Shown in pieces: positions 7,116-14,454 of a DNA stretch of 24,117 nt (position 1 is its first letter; every line of letters begins with the position of its first letter). Source of the stretch: CAZPWF01 sp964610775 (GTDB taxonomy: Bacteria; Patescibacteriota; Saccharimonadia; Saccharimonadales; JACQNP01); NCBI GenBank assembly GCA_964610775.1, contig CAZSZC010000013.1, positions 1 through 24,117 on the forward strand. The letters are read 5' to 3'. A program made the translations under genes and the position numbers. The notes below the pieces were generated by a model, which made no database searches, had not been told where the DNA came from, and saw only the letters and a list, made by a program, of their open reading frames with translations.

Positions 7116-8174
7116 GTGGGTAACCGACGAAACGTAATCATGCTCAATGGGAAGCACTACGATGCGTTGACGGGCACGCTTATCAAACAATCAACTCCAA
7201 ACGACAAACCCGTAGTGACTCCTAATAATCAAGCAAAAAACAAAGCTGGCTCAATGGATGGTGTAGTATCAGTTAAGCCAAGGCAGCAAACTGCACATCA
7301 AACTAAGCGCCGCATAGAGCATTCAAAAACACTAATGCGATCTACTGTGAAAAGGCCTGATAAACCACTTATTGCGACACCTGAAACTGCTTCAAAGAAA
7401 GTCATAACTCAAAAATCTGCCCATCTTAACCCACAGAGAGAGCATCGTGCCAAGCAAGTACACCAAAGTAGCCATATTAGTAAATTCCGAACCGGCCCTG
7501 ATACTACAAAGGCCAAACTTTCGCCTTTGCCAGTAGCCAAAGAACCTCCTTTAACAATAGCTGCAACTACTACTCCACAAATAGCTGCTAAAAATACTAG
7601 CAGTCAGTCAGCGTCAAAAAACAGATTTCAATCAGCGATCGATGCATCTAATAGTCATAATCAGCCCAAAATCAAGCGCACCAATCGGCGCACAAAGCTA
7701 GCGCATAGATTAAGAATAAGTCCGGGACTACTAAATGTAGGACTAGTTATATTAACCATGGTCGTGCTTGGAGGCTATTTTGCCTATAATAACGTGCCTA
7801 ATCTAGCAATGAGGATCGCATCTACCCGTTCAGGCCTAAATGGGTCATTACCCGATTACCAACCCTCAGGATTTTCTATGAAAGGACCTATACAGTATCA
7901 ACCCGGACAAATCACAGTGGTTTTCCGCTCTAATAGCGATGACAGAAACTATACGGTTAGCGAAAAAACTTCTAACTGGGATAGCGAAAGTCTTTTAGAA
8001 AATCATGTAGCAGTTAATAAACGCTCGTATCAAACTTTCCAGGATAAAGGCAAAACAATCTATATATACGATGGGGACAGCGCTAGTTGGATGGATAATG
8101 GTATATGGTATGAAATAAAAGGTAACGCCTCCTTGGACACTGATCAAATGTTACGAATTGCCAACAGCCTGTAA
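7116..8174 (+). CDS. Bitopic membrane protein, basic cytoplasmic half, DUF4367-like outer domain
   Basis: The frame is open from 7002, but a promoter at 7041-7069 and a GAGAGGG Shine-Dalgarno-like site (7099-7105) favour GTG 7116. ATG 7140 is the alternative. The protein has 353 residues. Residues 1-200 are hydrophilic, very basic and low-complexity (Lys/Arg/Thr/Ser/Ala), probably disordered and possibly nucleic-acid or envelope associated. One membrane segment lies at about 205-225. The outer part contains a compact domain ending in a pattern of YTVSEKTSNWDSESLL, IYIYDGDSASW and a GIWYEIKGNASLDTDQMLRIA segment. That pattern resembles DUF4367-type domains, but this is recollection of the pattern, not a search. 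It may be cotranscribed with nothing downstream, because the next gene has its own promoter. Confidence 0.65.
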   Translation: MGNRRNVIMLNGKHYDALTGTLIKQSTPNDKPVVTPNNQAKNKAGSMDGVVSVKPRQQTAHQTKRRIEHSKTLMRSTVKRPDKPLIATPETASKKVITQKSAHLNPQREHRAKQVHQSSHISKFRTGPDTTKAKLSPLPVAKEPPLTIAATTTPQIAAKNTSSQSASKNRFQSAIDASNSHNQPKIKRTNRRTKLAHRLRISPGLLNVGLVILTMVVLGGYFAYNNVPNLAMRIASTRSGLNGSLPDYQPSGFSMKGPIQYQPGQITVVFRSNSDDRNYTVSEKTSNWDSESLLENHVAVNKRSYQTFQDKGKTIYIYDGDSASWMDNGIWYEIKGNASLDTDQMLRIANSL

Positions 8175-8180
8175 TTACTA

Positions 8181-8209
8181 TTGTATAAAAATATAAATTA
8201 GTATATAGT
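8181..8209 (+). promoter_or_regulatory. Promoter of the 99-aa protein, leaderless type
   Basis: TTGTAT (8181-8186), a 17-nt spacer and TATAGT (8204-8209) stand 8 nt before GTG 8218. A leaderless GTG start is implied; no Shine-Dalgarno is present. Confidence 0.55.
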
Positions 8210-8217
8210 ACTAGATC

Positions 8218-8517
8218 GTGAAAGAGACTGGTGCTGATAATTTTACTTTCCGAAAGCGTGTAAGAAACGTTCTTTTCGGTGCATCTCTGGTGACAGCTGG
8301 AGTTGTTTTTGGTATGCATCACACAGCCACGCCTGATGAAATAGTTGTGTCGACTAAACTGGTAGAGGGGCGAAATTATGGTGCCGACATCGAAGAAGTA
8401 GTAGCTAGTCTCATTGCGATTGGAGGTCTGGCAATATGCGGTGATGCCCTAACTAGACCAAGCCATGACGATAATCATACCAACAACCAGCGCGACCAAG
8501 ACACTATTCATAACTAG
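8218..8517 (+). CDS. Small predicted membrane protein, unknown function
   Basis: A 99-residue protein not recognised as any family. It has a basic N-terminus (FRKRVRN), a first hydrophobic segment (VLFGASLVTAGVVFGM), a polar loop, a second weaker hydrophobic segment (EEVVASLIAIGGLAICGDAL), and a charged Asp/Asn/Arg tail. The GTG start is supported by a -35/-10 promoter ending 8 nt upstream. It ends 23 bp before gltX, which has its own -10, so it is probably a monocistronic gene. The promoter evidence is what raises it above a chance frame. Confidence 0.55.
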   Translation: MKETGADNFTFRKRVRNVLFGASLVTAGVVFGMHHTATPDEIVVSTKLVEGRNYGADIEEVVASLIAIGGLAICGDALTRPSHDDNHTNNQRDQDTIHN

Positions 8518-8527
8518 CCAACCTCTG

Positions 8528-8533
8528 TACAAT
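8528..8533 (+). promoter_or_regulatory. -10 element of gltX, leaderless type
   Basis: TACAAT ends exactly 7 nt before ATG 8541. The arrangement TACAAT-AG-N5-ATG is repeated at the DUF3048 gene (9989-10004). The -35 is poorly conserved in both. Confidence 0.5.
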
Positions 8534-8540
8534 AGCCAAC

Positions 8541-9968
8541 ATGAAAACAACTCGTACCCGTTTTGCACCGAGCCCAACAGGTTATTTGCACGTTGGTGGC
8601 GTCCGCACAGCATTGTTTGCATGGCTAGTCGCAAGACAAACCGATGGCAAGTTTATTCTAAGACTTGAAGATACTGACAAAAAAAGGGAAGTTAAGGGCT
8701 CGGATGAACATCTCGTGAAGAGCCTTAAGACACTAGGAATCAACTACGATGAGGGCCCAGACATTGGTGGCCCATACGCACCATATAGACAAAGTCAGAG
8801 ACTGGATCACTATAAAAAGTGGGCGCAGAAGCTAATCGATAACGGTAGGGCCTACGCTGATCCCTATGCCGCGGCTGAAGTTCAAGCATTTCGCGAACAG
8901 GCACAGAAAGCTAAAAAACCTTTTCTGTACAGAAATCATAGACCAGCCAATCCACCAAAATGGGACGGAGGTCAACCTCTAAGATTTAAGTCCGATCCCA
9001 AGAAATACTCTTGGCATGATGAAGTTATGGGAGATCTATCTACTGGACCGGAAGTAATTGACGATATAATCATTATTAAATCGGATGGCTATCCTACTTA
9101 TAATTTTGCTCACATCATCGACGATTATGAGATGAAAATTTCACACATTATAAGAGGTCAGGAATTTCTGGCTAGCGTGCCGAACTACTTAAATATCTAC
9201 GAGGCTTTGGATATTGAGCGCCCTATTATAGCCACCATGCCACACATACTCGGAGCCGATGGCAATAAAAAACTTGGTAAACGGGATGGCGCTAAGGACG
9301 TACTTGATTATGTACGAGATGGCTACCTACCTGAGGCACTAGTTAGTTTCATAGCTACACTGGGCTGGAATGACGGAACAGAACAAGAAATATTTTCAAC
9401 CGAGGAGCTGATTAGCAAGTTTAGCCTTGATAGAGTTCAGAAAAGTGGCGCCCGATTTGATGAACAGCGACTCAAATGGATAAATGGTAGCTACATACGT
9501 GCAATGGATATTAATGAGCTATTTAAGCGCTGTCAGGAATTTTGGCCTGTGAGCGCAAAAGATTATGATGAAAATTATAAAAAACAGGTGCTTAGCATCG
9601 TCCAAGAACGTCTCAAATATCTTTCAGAACTTCCAGAATTAACAAATTTCTTTTTCGAAGATCTACCAATCAATCTGGACCTAATAAGGTCGCACAAACA
9701 ACTTAAAAAGCTGGACCAGTCATATTTACGTGAACTATTAGAGAGTTCTATTGATTCTCTTCAAAAAAGTGACTTCACTAACCATGACTTAGTCGAAAGA
9801 CTCAATAGTCTACTAGAAGAAACCCAGCAAAAACCAGCTGTGCTCTTTAGCTTGATTAGAATTGCCATAACTTGGGCACCAGCCAGCCCGGGCTTGTCGG
9901 ACACATTAGCGGTACTAGGCAAGCAACGGTCTATAGACAGACTTAAAAGATCACTGCTGGCTCTCTAG
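8541..9968 (+). CDS. gltX: Glutamate-tRNA ligase
   Basis: A class I aminoacyl-tRNA synthetase that charges tRNA-Glu (and tRNA-Gln if the organism relies on GatCAB). The 475-residue length is typical. The HIGH signature appears as HVGG at 17-20 within PSPTGYLHVGGVRTALF. The second signature is KKLGKR at 243-248, where the usual Ser of KLSKR is Gly. The catalytic domain contains LRLEDTD, YNFAHIIDDYEM and HIIRGQEFL. The C-terminal anticodon-binding helices are complete. The start is ATG 8541, fixed by the -10 box 7 nt upstream; a competing overlapping frame on the same strand is a shadow. It is followed by the DUF3048 gene after 33 bp with its own promoter. Confidence 0.95.
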   Translation: MKTTRTRFAPSPTGYLHVGGVRTALFAWLVARQTDGKFILRLEDTDKKREVKGSDEHLVKSLKTLGINYDEGPDIGGPYAPYRQSQRLDHYKKWAQKLIDNGRAYADPYAAAEVQAFREQAQKAKKPFLYRNHRPANPPKWDGGQPLRFKSDPKKYSWHDEVMGDLSTGPEVIDDIIIIKSDGYPTYNFAHIIDDYEMKISHIIRGQEFLASVPNYLNIYEALDIERPIIATMPHILGADGNKKLGKRDGAKDVLDYVRDGYLPEALVSFIATLGWNDGTEQEIFSTEELISKFSLDRVQKSGARFDEQRLKWINGSYIRAMDINELFKRCQEFWPVSAKDYDENYKKQVLSIVQERLKYLSELPELTNFFFEDLPINLDLIRSHKQLKKLDQSYLRELLESSIDSLQKSDFTNHDLVERLNSLLEETQQKPAVLFSLIRIAITWAPASPGLSDTLAVLGKQRSIDRLKRSLLAL

Positions 9969-9988
9969 CCAACCCAAGCTTCCACTGT

Positions 9989-9994
9989 TACAAT
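9989..9994 (+). promoter_or_regulatory. -10 element of the DUF3048 gene, leaderless type
   Basis: TACAAT ends 7 nt before ATG 10002. This moves the start downstream of the in-frame GTG at 9996. Confidence 0.5.
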
Positions 9995-10001
9995 AGTGCT
10001 T

Positions 10002-11288
10002 ATGATTAAAGATTTCTTGCCATCTGGGCAAAACCGCTCAGAGCTGGCGCCGGTAATTATCACCGATGAGGAACCTATTGATCCTACAGATCAAGAACCA
10101 GATTTCGTACCGCCTGAAGATATAGATACGAGTCATTCAGTCGCCTCAAGGGCAACAGATGATGACGGTTTTGAAGTTCCTGACGAATCACCTGAAGATA
10201 ATACCGACTATTCAAAACCACCCAAGAAGTCCGGTTTTAGGATGCCCAAACTAACGAAAAAACAGTGGTTGGTGGTCGGCATTTTTGCAATGGTTGTACT
10301 TCTTAGCGGCACAGCCCTCGCATGGAAAATGACACACAAGCCAAAACCAGCACCCCAAGCTCCAGTCGTCGCCAAAAAGGAAGAGCCGCCAAAACCAATT
10401 GTATATACCTCAAAGTTAACTGGTGCGACAGTAACGCAAGGCGAATCCGAACTGCCAGTTACAGCAATCATGATAGAGAACAGCCCTGATGCACGGCCAC
10501 AATCCGGACTTAAGGATGCCGGTGTTGTATATGAAGCGGTAGCTGAAGGTGGCATCACTCGTTTTTTGACCTTGTTCCAAGAAGCTCAACCAAACTATAT
10601 TGGTCCTGTTCGCAGCGTTCGACCATATTACCTAGATTGGCTAGTGCCGTTTGATGCTCCAGTAGCTCATGTTGGTGGCAGCGCAGAAGCATTGGCACAA
10701 ATACGAGCTGAGGGACTTAAAGACTTGGATTATGCATTTAATAGCAAATATTACCACCGAGTAAGTAATCGCTACGCTCCACACAATGTCTATACGAGCC
10801 GAGCTGAGTTGTTAGAGCTCCAGAAGTCTAAGGGGTGGACGACCAGTAGCTTTACCGCTTGGACACGTAAAGAAGATAAGCCTAGCACAACACCCAATGC
10901 TAAGACTATGGATTTTTCAATTTCAGGCTTTTTATATAATCCTCATTTTGACTACGACGCCGCGAGCAACTCATACAAGCGAAGTGAAGCTGGTAAGCCT
11001 CATGTAGACGAAAAAACAGGCGCTCAAATATCACCCAAAGTTGTTATCGCAATCGTTGTACCAAAAAGCCTACATGATGATGGTATCCACTCTGTTTACT
11101 CAACGGCAGGCAGTGGTAAGGCCTTCGTATTCCAGGACGGCACTGTTACTGAGGCAACTTGGCAGAAAAAAGATCGTAAAGGTGCAATGGAGTTCATTGG
11201 GGCCGATGGTAAGCCTCAGCCACTAAACAAAGGCAACACCTGGATCAGCGTAGTGGGGGATGCTGGTTCTGTAACTTACGCCCCTTAG
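10002..11288 (+). CDS. DUF3048 (YerB-like) membrane protein
   Basis: A 428-residue protein with an acidic cytoplasmic N-terminus (Asp/Glu/Pro-rich, residues 1-75), a basic patch, a membrane segment at about 89-108 (WLVVGIFAMVVLLSGTALAW), a Pro/Lys linker and a large outer domain. The outer domain has the DUF3048 hallmarks: VTAIMIENSPDARPQSGL, AGVVYEAVAEGGITRFL, IGPVRSVRPYYLDW and APHNVYTSRAELL. The family includes Bacillus YerB, usually a lipoprotein. Here the anchor is a membrane helix without an evident lipobox Cys. The function is unknown; it is presumably envelope-associated. The histidine kinase follows after 15 bp, so they could share a transcript. Confidence 0.85.
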   Translation: MIKDFLPSGQNRSELAPVIITDEEPIDPTDQEPDFVPPEDIDTSHSVASRATDDDGFEVPDESPEDNTDYSKPPKKSGFRMPKLTKKQWLVVGIFAMVVLLSGTALAWKMTHKPKPAPQAPVVAKKEEPPKPIVYTSKLTGATVTQGESELPVTAIMIENSPDARPQSGLKDAGVVYEAVAEGGITRFLTLFQEAQPNYIGPVRSVRPYYLDWLVPFDAPVAHVGGSAEALAQIRAEGLKDLDYAFNSKYYHRVSNRYAPHNVYTSRAELLELQKSKGWTTSSFTAWTRKEDKPSTTPNAKTMDFSISGFLYNPHFDYDAASNSYKRSEAGKPHVDEKTGAQISPKVVIAIVVPKSLHDDGIHSVYSTAGSGKAFVFQDGTVTEATWQKKDRKGAMEFIGADGKPQPLNKGNTWISVVGDAGSVTYAP

Positions 11289-11303
11289 AATTTACTTGAT
11301 AAC

Positions 11304-12845
11304 ATGGATCATCTTAAGAAACTACAAAAACAAGTCGCAAACTACCTTTCAGTCGTCTTCATTTTCAGCAATCTTTTTTTTGTTTTTGTGTGTTGGTGGC
11401 TCTTTACCGCTCAACCTATTTCACCGATAGTGTCACTTATAATTATTAGCTTCACGGTTATAGTCACAAGTCTAATATTTGGCAGTAAGACAGCTGAGCA
11501 GGTCTTAGAACCTTTGAAACTAATACGACAAGCGATTATCCATGTATCGCCGGAGGAGCACGAAGTTGCTGCGCCAAATCTTGAGACAGCAAAACTAGGT
11601 AGGGAACTAGTAACAACACTGGTTATGCAGGTCTACCAATACGCCAGCCAGCAACAATCCAACAATACCGATCTTGCCGAACACCGAAAAGAAATCGTTC
11701 AGGCTGCCAACATCGTTAGTCATCTGCCGTTGCCATTATTCGTTTTTAACCGATCACAAGTAGTCACCAATGCTAGCGACATAGCTCTGCAGTACTGTCA
11801 AACCGAGAGCGCAAAACTATTCGGTAAACCGCTCTACGATAGTGTTAATCTGGAATTTCCAAGTGAACACACCTTAGAGAAGTGGCTTCAGGATTGTATT
11901 GATAATAAGGTAACAGACACAGCTTACTGGGAAAGGGTAAGATTGAGGCTACCGGAAGATAGTGGAGTTAAGCAGTGCGATATAGCAGCTTACTATAATC
12001 GTGATAATCCTAGTGGTACTGAATTTATCGTCACCCTATTCGATCGCACAGCACAATATAACCAGGATGACGAAGCAATGAGCTTTGTGGCTCTAGCTGT
12101 TCACGAACTTCGAACCCCACTCACGATGCTACGTGGCTATATAGAGGTGTTCCAGGACGAATTATCAGATAAACTAGACGATGAACTAAAAGATTTTATG
12201 CATAAAATGGAGGCTGCTGCTAGCCAATTAACGGCTTTTGTAAACAACATACTTAACGTTTCGCGCATAGAAGCAAACCAAATGTCTATGCAATTACATG
12301 AAGAGAAATGGGAAGCAACCCTTCGTAATGCTTGCGAAGATGCAGCAATGCGCGCCCGTGTTCATGGCATTGAGTTTGAATACAAGATAACACCAGACTT
12401 GCCCAATGTAGCAGTAGACAGGATAAGTATTTACGAGGTTATCAACAACTTGCTAGAAAATGCTATTAAATATAGCCCTAATACTAAGAAAATTATTATA
12501 GAGAGTCATCTAGATGATCAAGGAAATGTTGAAACTACCGTTCAGGATTTCGGTCTTGGTATTCCTAATAACGTGCTTCCTAATCTATTCGACAAATTCT
12601 ACCGTAATCACCGTACAAAAACCGAGGTCGGCGGCACTGGTCTGGGACTATTTTTATGTAAGTCGATTATTGACGCCCATGGTGGTCAAATATGGGCTAA
12701 ATCCAAAGAGGGCGAGGGTAGCACCTTTGGCTTTACTCTTGTCCCATATGCAAAACTTGCCGATGAGCTAAAAACAGGTGATAATGCTGATATAACCCGT
12801 ACCGCCCACGGCTGGATTAAAAACCATTCATTATATCGGAGATAA
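11304..12845 (+). CDS. Membrane sensor histidine kinase
   Basis: A two-component sensor of 513 residues. Two membrane segments (about 16-35 and 40-59) enclose almost no outer loop, so the signal is probably sensed in the membrane or cytoplasm. A PAS-like region (about 131-255) follows. The HisKA H-box has H267 (ALAVHELRTPLTML). The HATPase_c boxes are N (NNLLENAIKYSP, N386), G1 (QDFGLGIPN, D415), F (LFDKFYR) and G2 (GGTGLGLFL, 443-450), so catalytic activity is expected. No outstanding Shine-Dalgarno precedes ATG 11304; TAGAAT at 11286-11291 overlaps the upstream stop and could be a -10. The receiver gene starts 2 bp after the stop, forming a clear operon pair. Confidence 0.93.
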   Translation: MDHLKKLQKQVANYLSVVFIFSNLFFVFVCWWLFTAQPISPIVSLIIISFTVIVTSLIFGSKTAEQVLEPLKLIRQAIIHVSPEEHEVAAPNLETAKLGRELVTTLVMQVYQYASQQQSNNTDLAEHRKEIVQAANIVSHLPLPLFVFNRSQVVTNASDIALQYCQTESAKLFGKPLYDSVNLEFPSEHTLEKWLQDCIDNKVTDTAYWERVRLRLPEDSGVKQCDIAAYYNRDNPSGTEFIVTLFDRTAQYNQDDEAMSFVALAVHELRTPLTMLRGYIEVFQDELSDKLDDELKDFMHKMEAAASQLTAFVNNILNVSRIEANQMSMQLHEEKWEATLRNACEDAAMRARVHGIEFEYKITPDLPNVAVDRISIYEVINNLLENAIKYSPNTKKIIIESHLDDQGNVETTVQDFGLGIPNNVLPNLFDKFYRNHRTKTEVGGTGLGLFLCKSIIDAHGGQIWAKSKEGEGSTFGFTLVPYAKLADELKTGDNADITRTAHGWIKNHSLYRR

Positions 12846-12847
12846 CT

Positions 12848-13237
12848 TTGGAAGAAACTAAATCGACAGCTAGAAAAGTACTGTGCATAGAAGATGAGCA
12901 CTTCATTAGTGAACTTTATGTACGAGCCCTTACTAAAGCTGGGTACGAAGTTACTACTGCGATTGATGGTGATACCGGCCTAAAAGAATCCTTAACTGAC
13001 AAGTACGACGTTATCCTTCTTGATATTATGATCCCTAATATAACAGGCATAGAGATATTGAAGCGACTTCGCGATCCACAGCAGCCACAAATTCACAGTA
13101 AGATCATTATCACAACCAACCTAGAGCAAGGCTTGCAGGGTCGAGAAGAAATCGAAAAACAAGCTGACGGCTATGTCATTAAAGCTGAGATAACGCCCCG
13201 ACAACTCGTAGACTTTATTGACCAACTTTACGTTTAA
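12848..13237 (+). CDS. Single-domain response regulator (receiver only)
   Basis: A 129-residue CheY-like receiver without an output domain. The acidic pocket is E15/D16, the phosphoacceptor is D59 (ILLDIMIPN), the switch Thr is T89/T90 (IIITTN) and the conserved Lys is K112 (YVIKAE). The start is TTG 12848, supported by GGAG at 12838-12841 with a 6-nt spacer. This Shine-Dalgarno lies inside the end of the kinase gene, so translation is coupled. Without a DNA-binding domain it must act by protein contact, as a phosphorelay intermediate or on a partner encoded elsewhere. A promoter-led structured RNA follows at once. Confidence 0.93.
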   Translation: MEETKSTARKVLCIEDEHFISELYVRALTKAGYEVTTAIDGDTGLKESLTDKYDVILLDIMIPNITGIEILKRLRDPQQPQIHSKIIITTNLEQGLQGREEIEKQADGYVIKAEITPRQLVDFIDQLYV

Positions 13238-13243
13238 AAACTA

Positions 13244-13271
13244 TTGAATCTTGAAACATAAGTAGTATAGT
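13244..13271 (+). promoter_or_regulatory. Promoter of the structured RNA / small-protein unit
   Basis: TTGAAT (13244-13249), a 16-nt spacer and TATAGT (13266-13271) predict a transcription start near 13278. It lies directly after the receiver gene, and no terminator separates them. Confidence 0.55.
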
Positions 13272-13277
13272 AGAACT

Positions 13278-13480
13278 ACTAGCTATGGGAGTACTTTCGT
13301 CATAAGACGGATTTTTACGCCCAAGCTCTCATAAATCTCCAGCAATCATACTTCGGTCCCTGAGCGCTGTTTCAAGCAATAACTTCCTGTGAATACGAAA
13401 GAGTATTAGAACGGTCTACTCTCTTTTGACGGGCAGTTCCTCAAATCAAAATCCGTTCGTCTTACTAATTTTGTAAAGGC
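13278..13480 (+). ncRNA. Candidate structured RNA (6S-like RNA or cis-regulatory leader)
   Basis: This stretch has a promoter but no supported gene. TAAGAC plus GGATTTT (13303-13315) can pair with AAAATCC plus GTCTTA (13448-13464), giving 13 bp with a 4-nt bulge that closes a domain of about 130 nt. Inside, AATAC/GTATT (13392-13407) forms a hairpin. Its loop GAAAG (13397-13401) is complementary to CTTTC (13294-13298), a possible pseudoknot. A competing local hairpin, CGTC-ATAA-GACG (13298-13309), excludes the long-range stem, so two alternative folds exist. The segment GGTCCCTGAGCG followed by TTTCA (13355-13374) resembles the 5' strand of E. coli 6S RNA, and the size and closed-stem design also fit 6S. 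Because an SD-led gene follows, a riboswitch-like leader is equally possible. The 6S identity alone is about 0.3. Confidence 0.5.
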
Positions 13481-13484
13481 GATG

Positions 13485-13508
13485 TCCTCTGGCACGCCTC
13501 AAGAGGAG
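13485..13508 (+). promoter_or_regulatory. Hairpin that sequesters a Shine-Dalgarno sequence
   Basis: TCCTCT (13485-13490) is perfectly complementary to AGAGGA (13502-13507), with an 11-nt loop. The second arm is the Shine-Dalgarno of the small gene starting at 13515. Translation would be off when the hairpin forms. It lies just downstream of the structured RNA and could be its expression platform. Confidence 0.5.
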
Positions 13509-13514
13509 CTTGAA

Positions 13515-13757
13515 ATGTCTTATATTAATCAAACCGTTAACGTGCAGGCCTTTTATTTCTTGAACTGTCTGGGCAACCTAAAAACATTTCCAAAACAAAT
13601 AGAATATAACAACCAGAACTTCACCTTCAGTGATGGGTTACAATACCTTGTCAAGAAAGGTCAGCAAGTATTTCAAATATTTGAAATGACTGACGGTGAA
13701 AAGACTTATCGTTTACGTCGTGAAGGCAACTGCTGGACATTAGTGGGGACTAAGTAG
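13515..13757 (+). CDS. Small beta-rich protein, paralogue of the 88-aa protein at 14919
   Basis: The frame is open from ATG 13482, but AGAGGAG at 13502-13508 stands 6 nt before ATG 13515, giving 80 residues. I do not recognise a named family with certainty. The layout (NVQAFYF, FPKQIEYNNQNFTF, VFQIFEMTDGEKTYRLRREGNCWTL) follows that of the second small protein at 14919-15185: N-x-x-V-x-V, P-x-x-I/L, Q-x-F-E-x-x-D, RLR and WTL are shared in order. The pattern is also reminiscent of DUF6504, small proteins that sit beside Y-family polymerases in other bacteria; this is inference. It ends 2 bp from the convergent SRAP gene. Regulation by the structured leader and SD hairpin is likely. Confidence 0.7.
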   Translation: MSYINQTVNVQAFYFLNCLGNLKTFPKQIEYNNQNFTFSDGLQYLVKKGQQVFQIFEMTDGEKTYRLRREGNCWTLVGTK

Positions 13758-13759
13758 GA

Positions 13760-14419
13760 CTAGGCTGCAAGTATGAGATATTTATCGTTATTTATTGGGT
13801 TGTTTACAGCTCTGCTAACCTCATATATTTCAAGGCTGTCATCTTCGAGCGGAAACAGAAGTTTTTCTAAACTTTCAGGATTATCGTTCGATGGCTCAAT
13901 CCATGAAGCTTCGTCTTCTGGGTGTAATATAACTGGCATCCTATTATGGATTGCTTTCATCTCTGAATTAGGTTCGGTAGTCATTATTGAGTACGTTTTG
14001 ATTTCCTGGCCATCCTCATTTTTCCAAGTACTCCAGATACCTGCAAATGAATACAGTTCCATACGTTTAGGGTGAATGAAGAACGGTGTTTTACCGTCTT
14101 TAGAAGCTCGCCATTCATAGAAGCCTGTAGCAGGAACTAAGCACCTTTTATGTAGTACAGTATTCTTCCAGAAGTTACCGAACGCCTTATCTGCTCTTGT
14201 GTTAATTAGCTCTTTAACTAAGTCTTTACCTAGAACCCTGGGGATTCCCCATTTCATCTGTTCTAGGTGACGCTTGCCGCTCTCGTCTTCTGTAATAACT
14301 GGCATGATTTGGGATGGTGATACATTGAAGTTTTCCCGCAAGTCTTCAGGAACGCCTTTCACATCAAAACGTTTGGCTAGGTTAGCTGGTTTCTTGTTAA
14401 GAGTATAGCGTCCACACAT
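13760..14419 (-). CDS. SRAP-domain abasic-site processing protein (YedK/HMCES family)
   Basis: SRAP proteins form a thiazolidine crosslink with abasic sites in single-stranded DNA and protect them from cleavage and error-prone bypass. The active-site set is complete: Cys2 exposed after removal of Met1 (MCGRYTL), N73 in INTRAD, E102 in GFYEW and H158 in AIHNRMPVIL. The 219-residue length is normal. The start is fixed by the required Cys2 and by a -10 box 6 nt upstream. It lies downstream of the 144-aa orphan on the same strand but has its own promoter. Its position next to a Y-family polymerase fits a shared role in tolerating DNA damage. Confidence 0.93.
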   Translation of the reverse strand: MCGRYTLNKKPANLAKRFDVKGVPEDLRENFNVSPSQIMPVITEDESGKRHLEQMKWGIPRVLGKDLVKELINTRADKAFGNFWKNTVLHKRCLVPATGFYEWRASKDGKTPFFIHPKRMELYSFAGIWSTWKNEDGQEIKTYSIMTTEPNSEMKAIHNRMPVILHPEDEASWIEPSNDNPESLEKLLFPLEDDSLEIYEVSRAVNNPINNDKYLILAA

Positions 14420-14425
14420 ACTTCT

Positions 14426-14454
14426 ATTTTAGAACGTATGTCTAGGATTACTAA
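14426..14454 (-). promoter_or_regulatory. Promoter of the SRAP gene, leaderless type, with a palindromic element
   Basis: On the minus strand TTAGTA (14454-14449), 17 nt, TAAAAT (14431-14426), then 6 nt to ATG 14419. Between the two boxes, and touching the -10, lies TAGAACGTATGTCTA (14430-14444, plus strand). It has TAGA/TCTA arms and a GAAC-N4-GT core that partly resembles Gram-positive LexA boxes. Two of the eight core positions differ from GAAC-N4-GTTC, so LexA control is only a possibility. Confidence 0.45.

Noticed and set aside
13482..13514. Earlier ATG at 13482 for the 80-aa protein
   Set aside because: AAAGG upstream is only 2 nt from that ATG, whereas ATG 13515 has a strong, well-spaced Shine-Dalgarno; the 11 extra residues have no counterpart in the paralogue.
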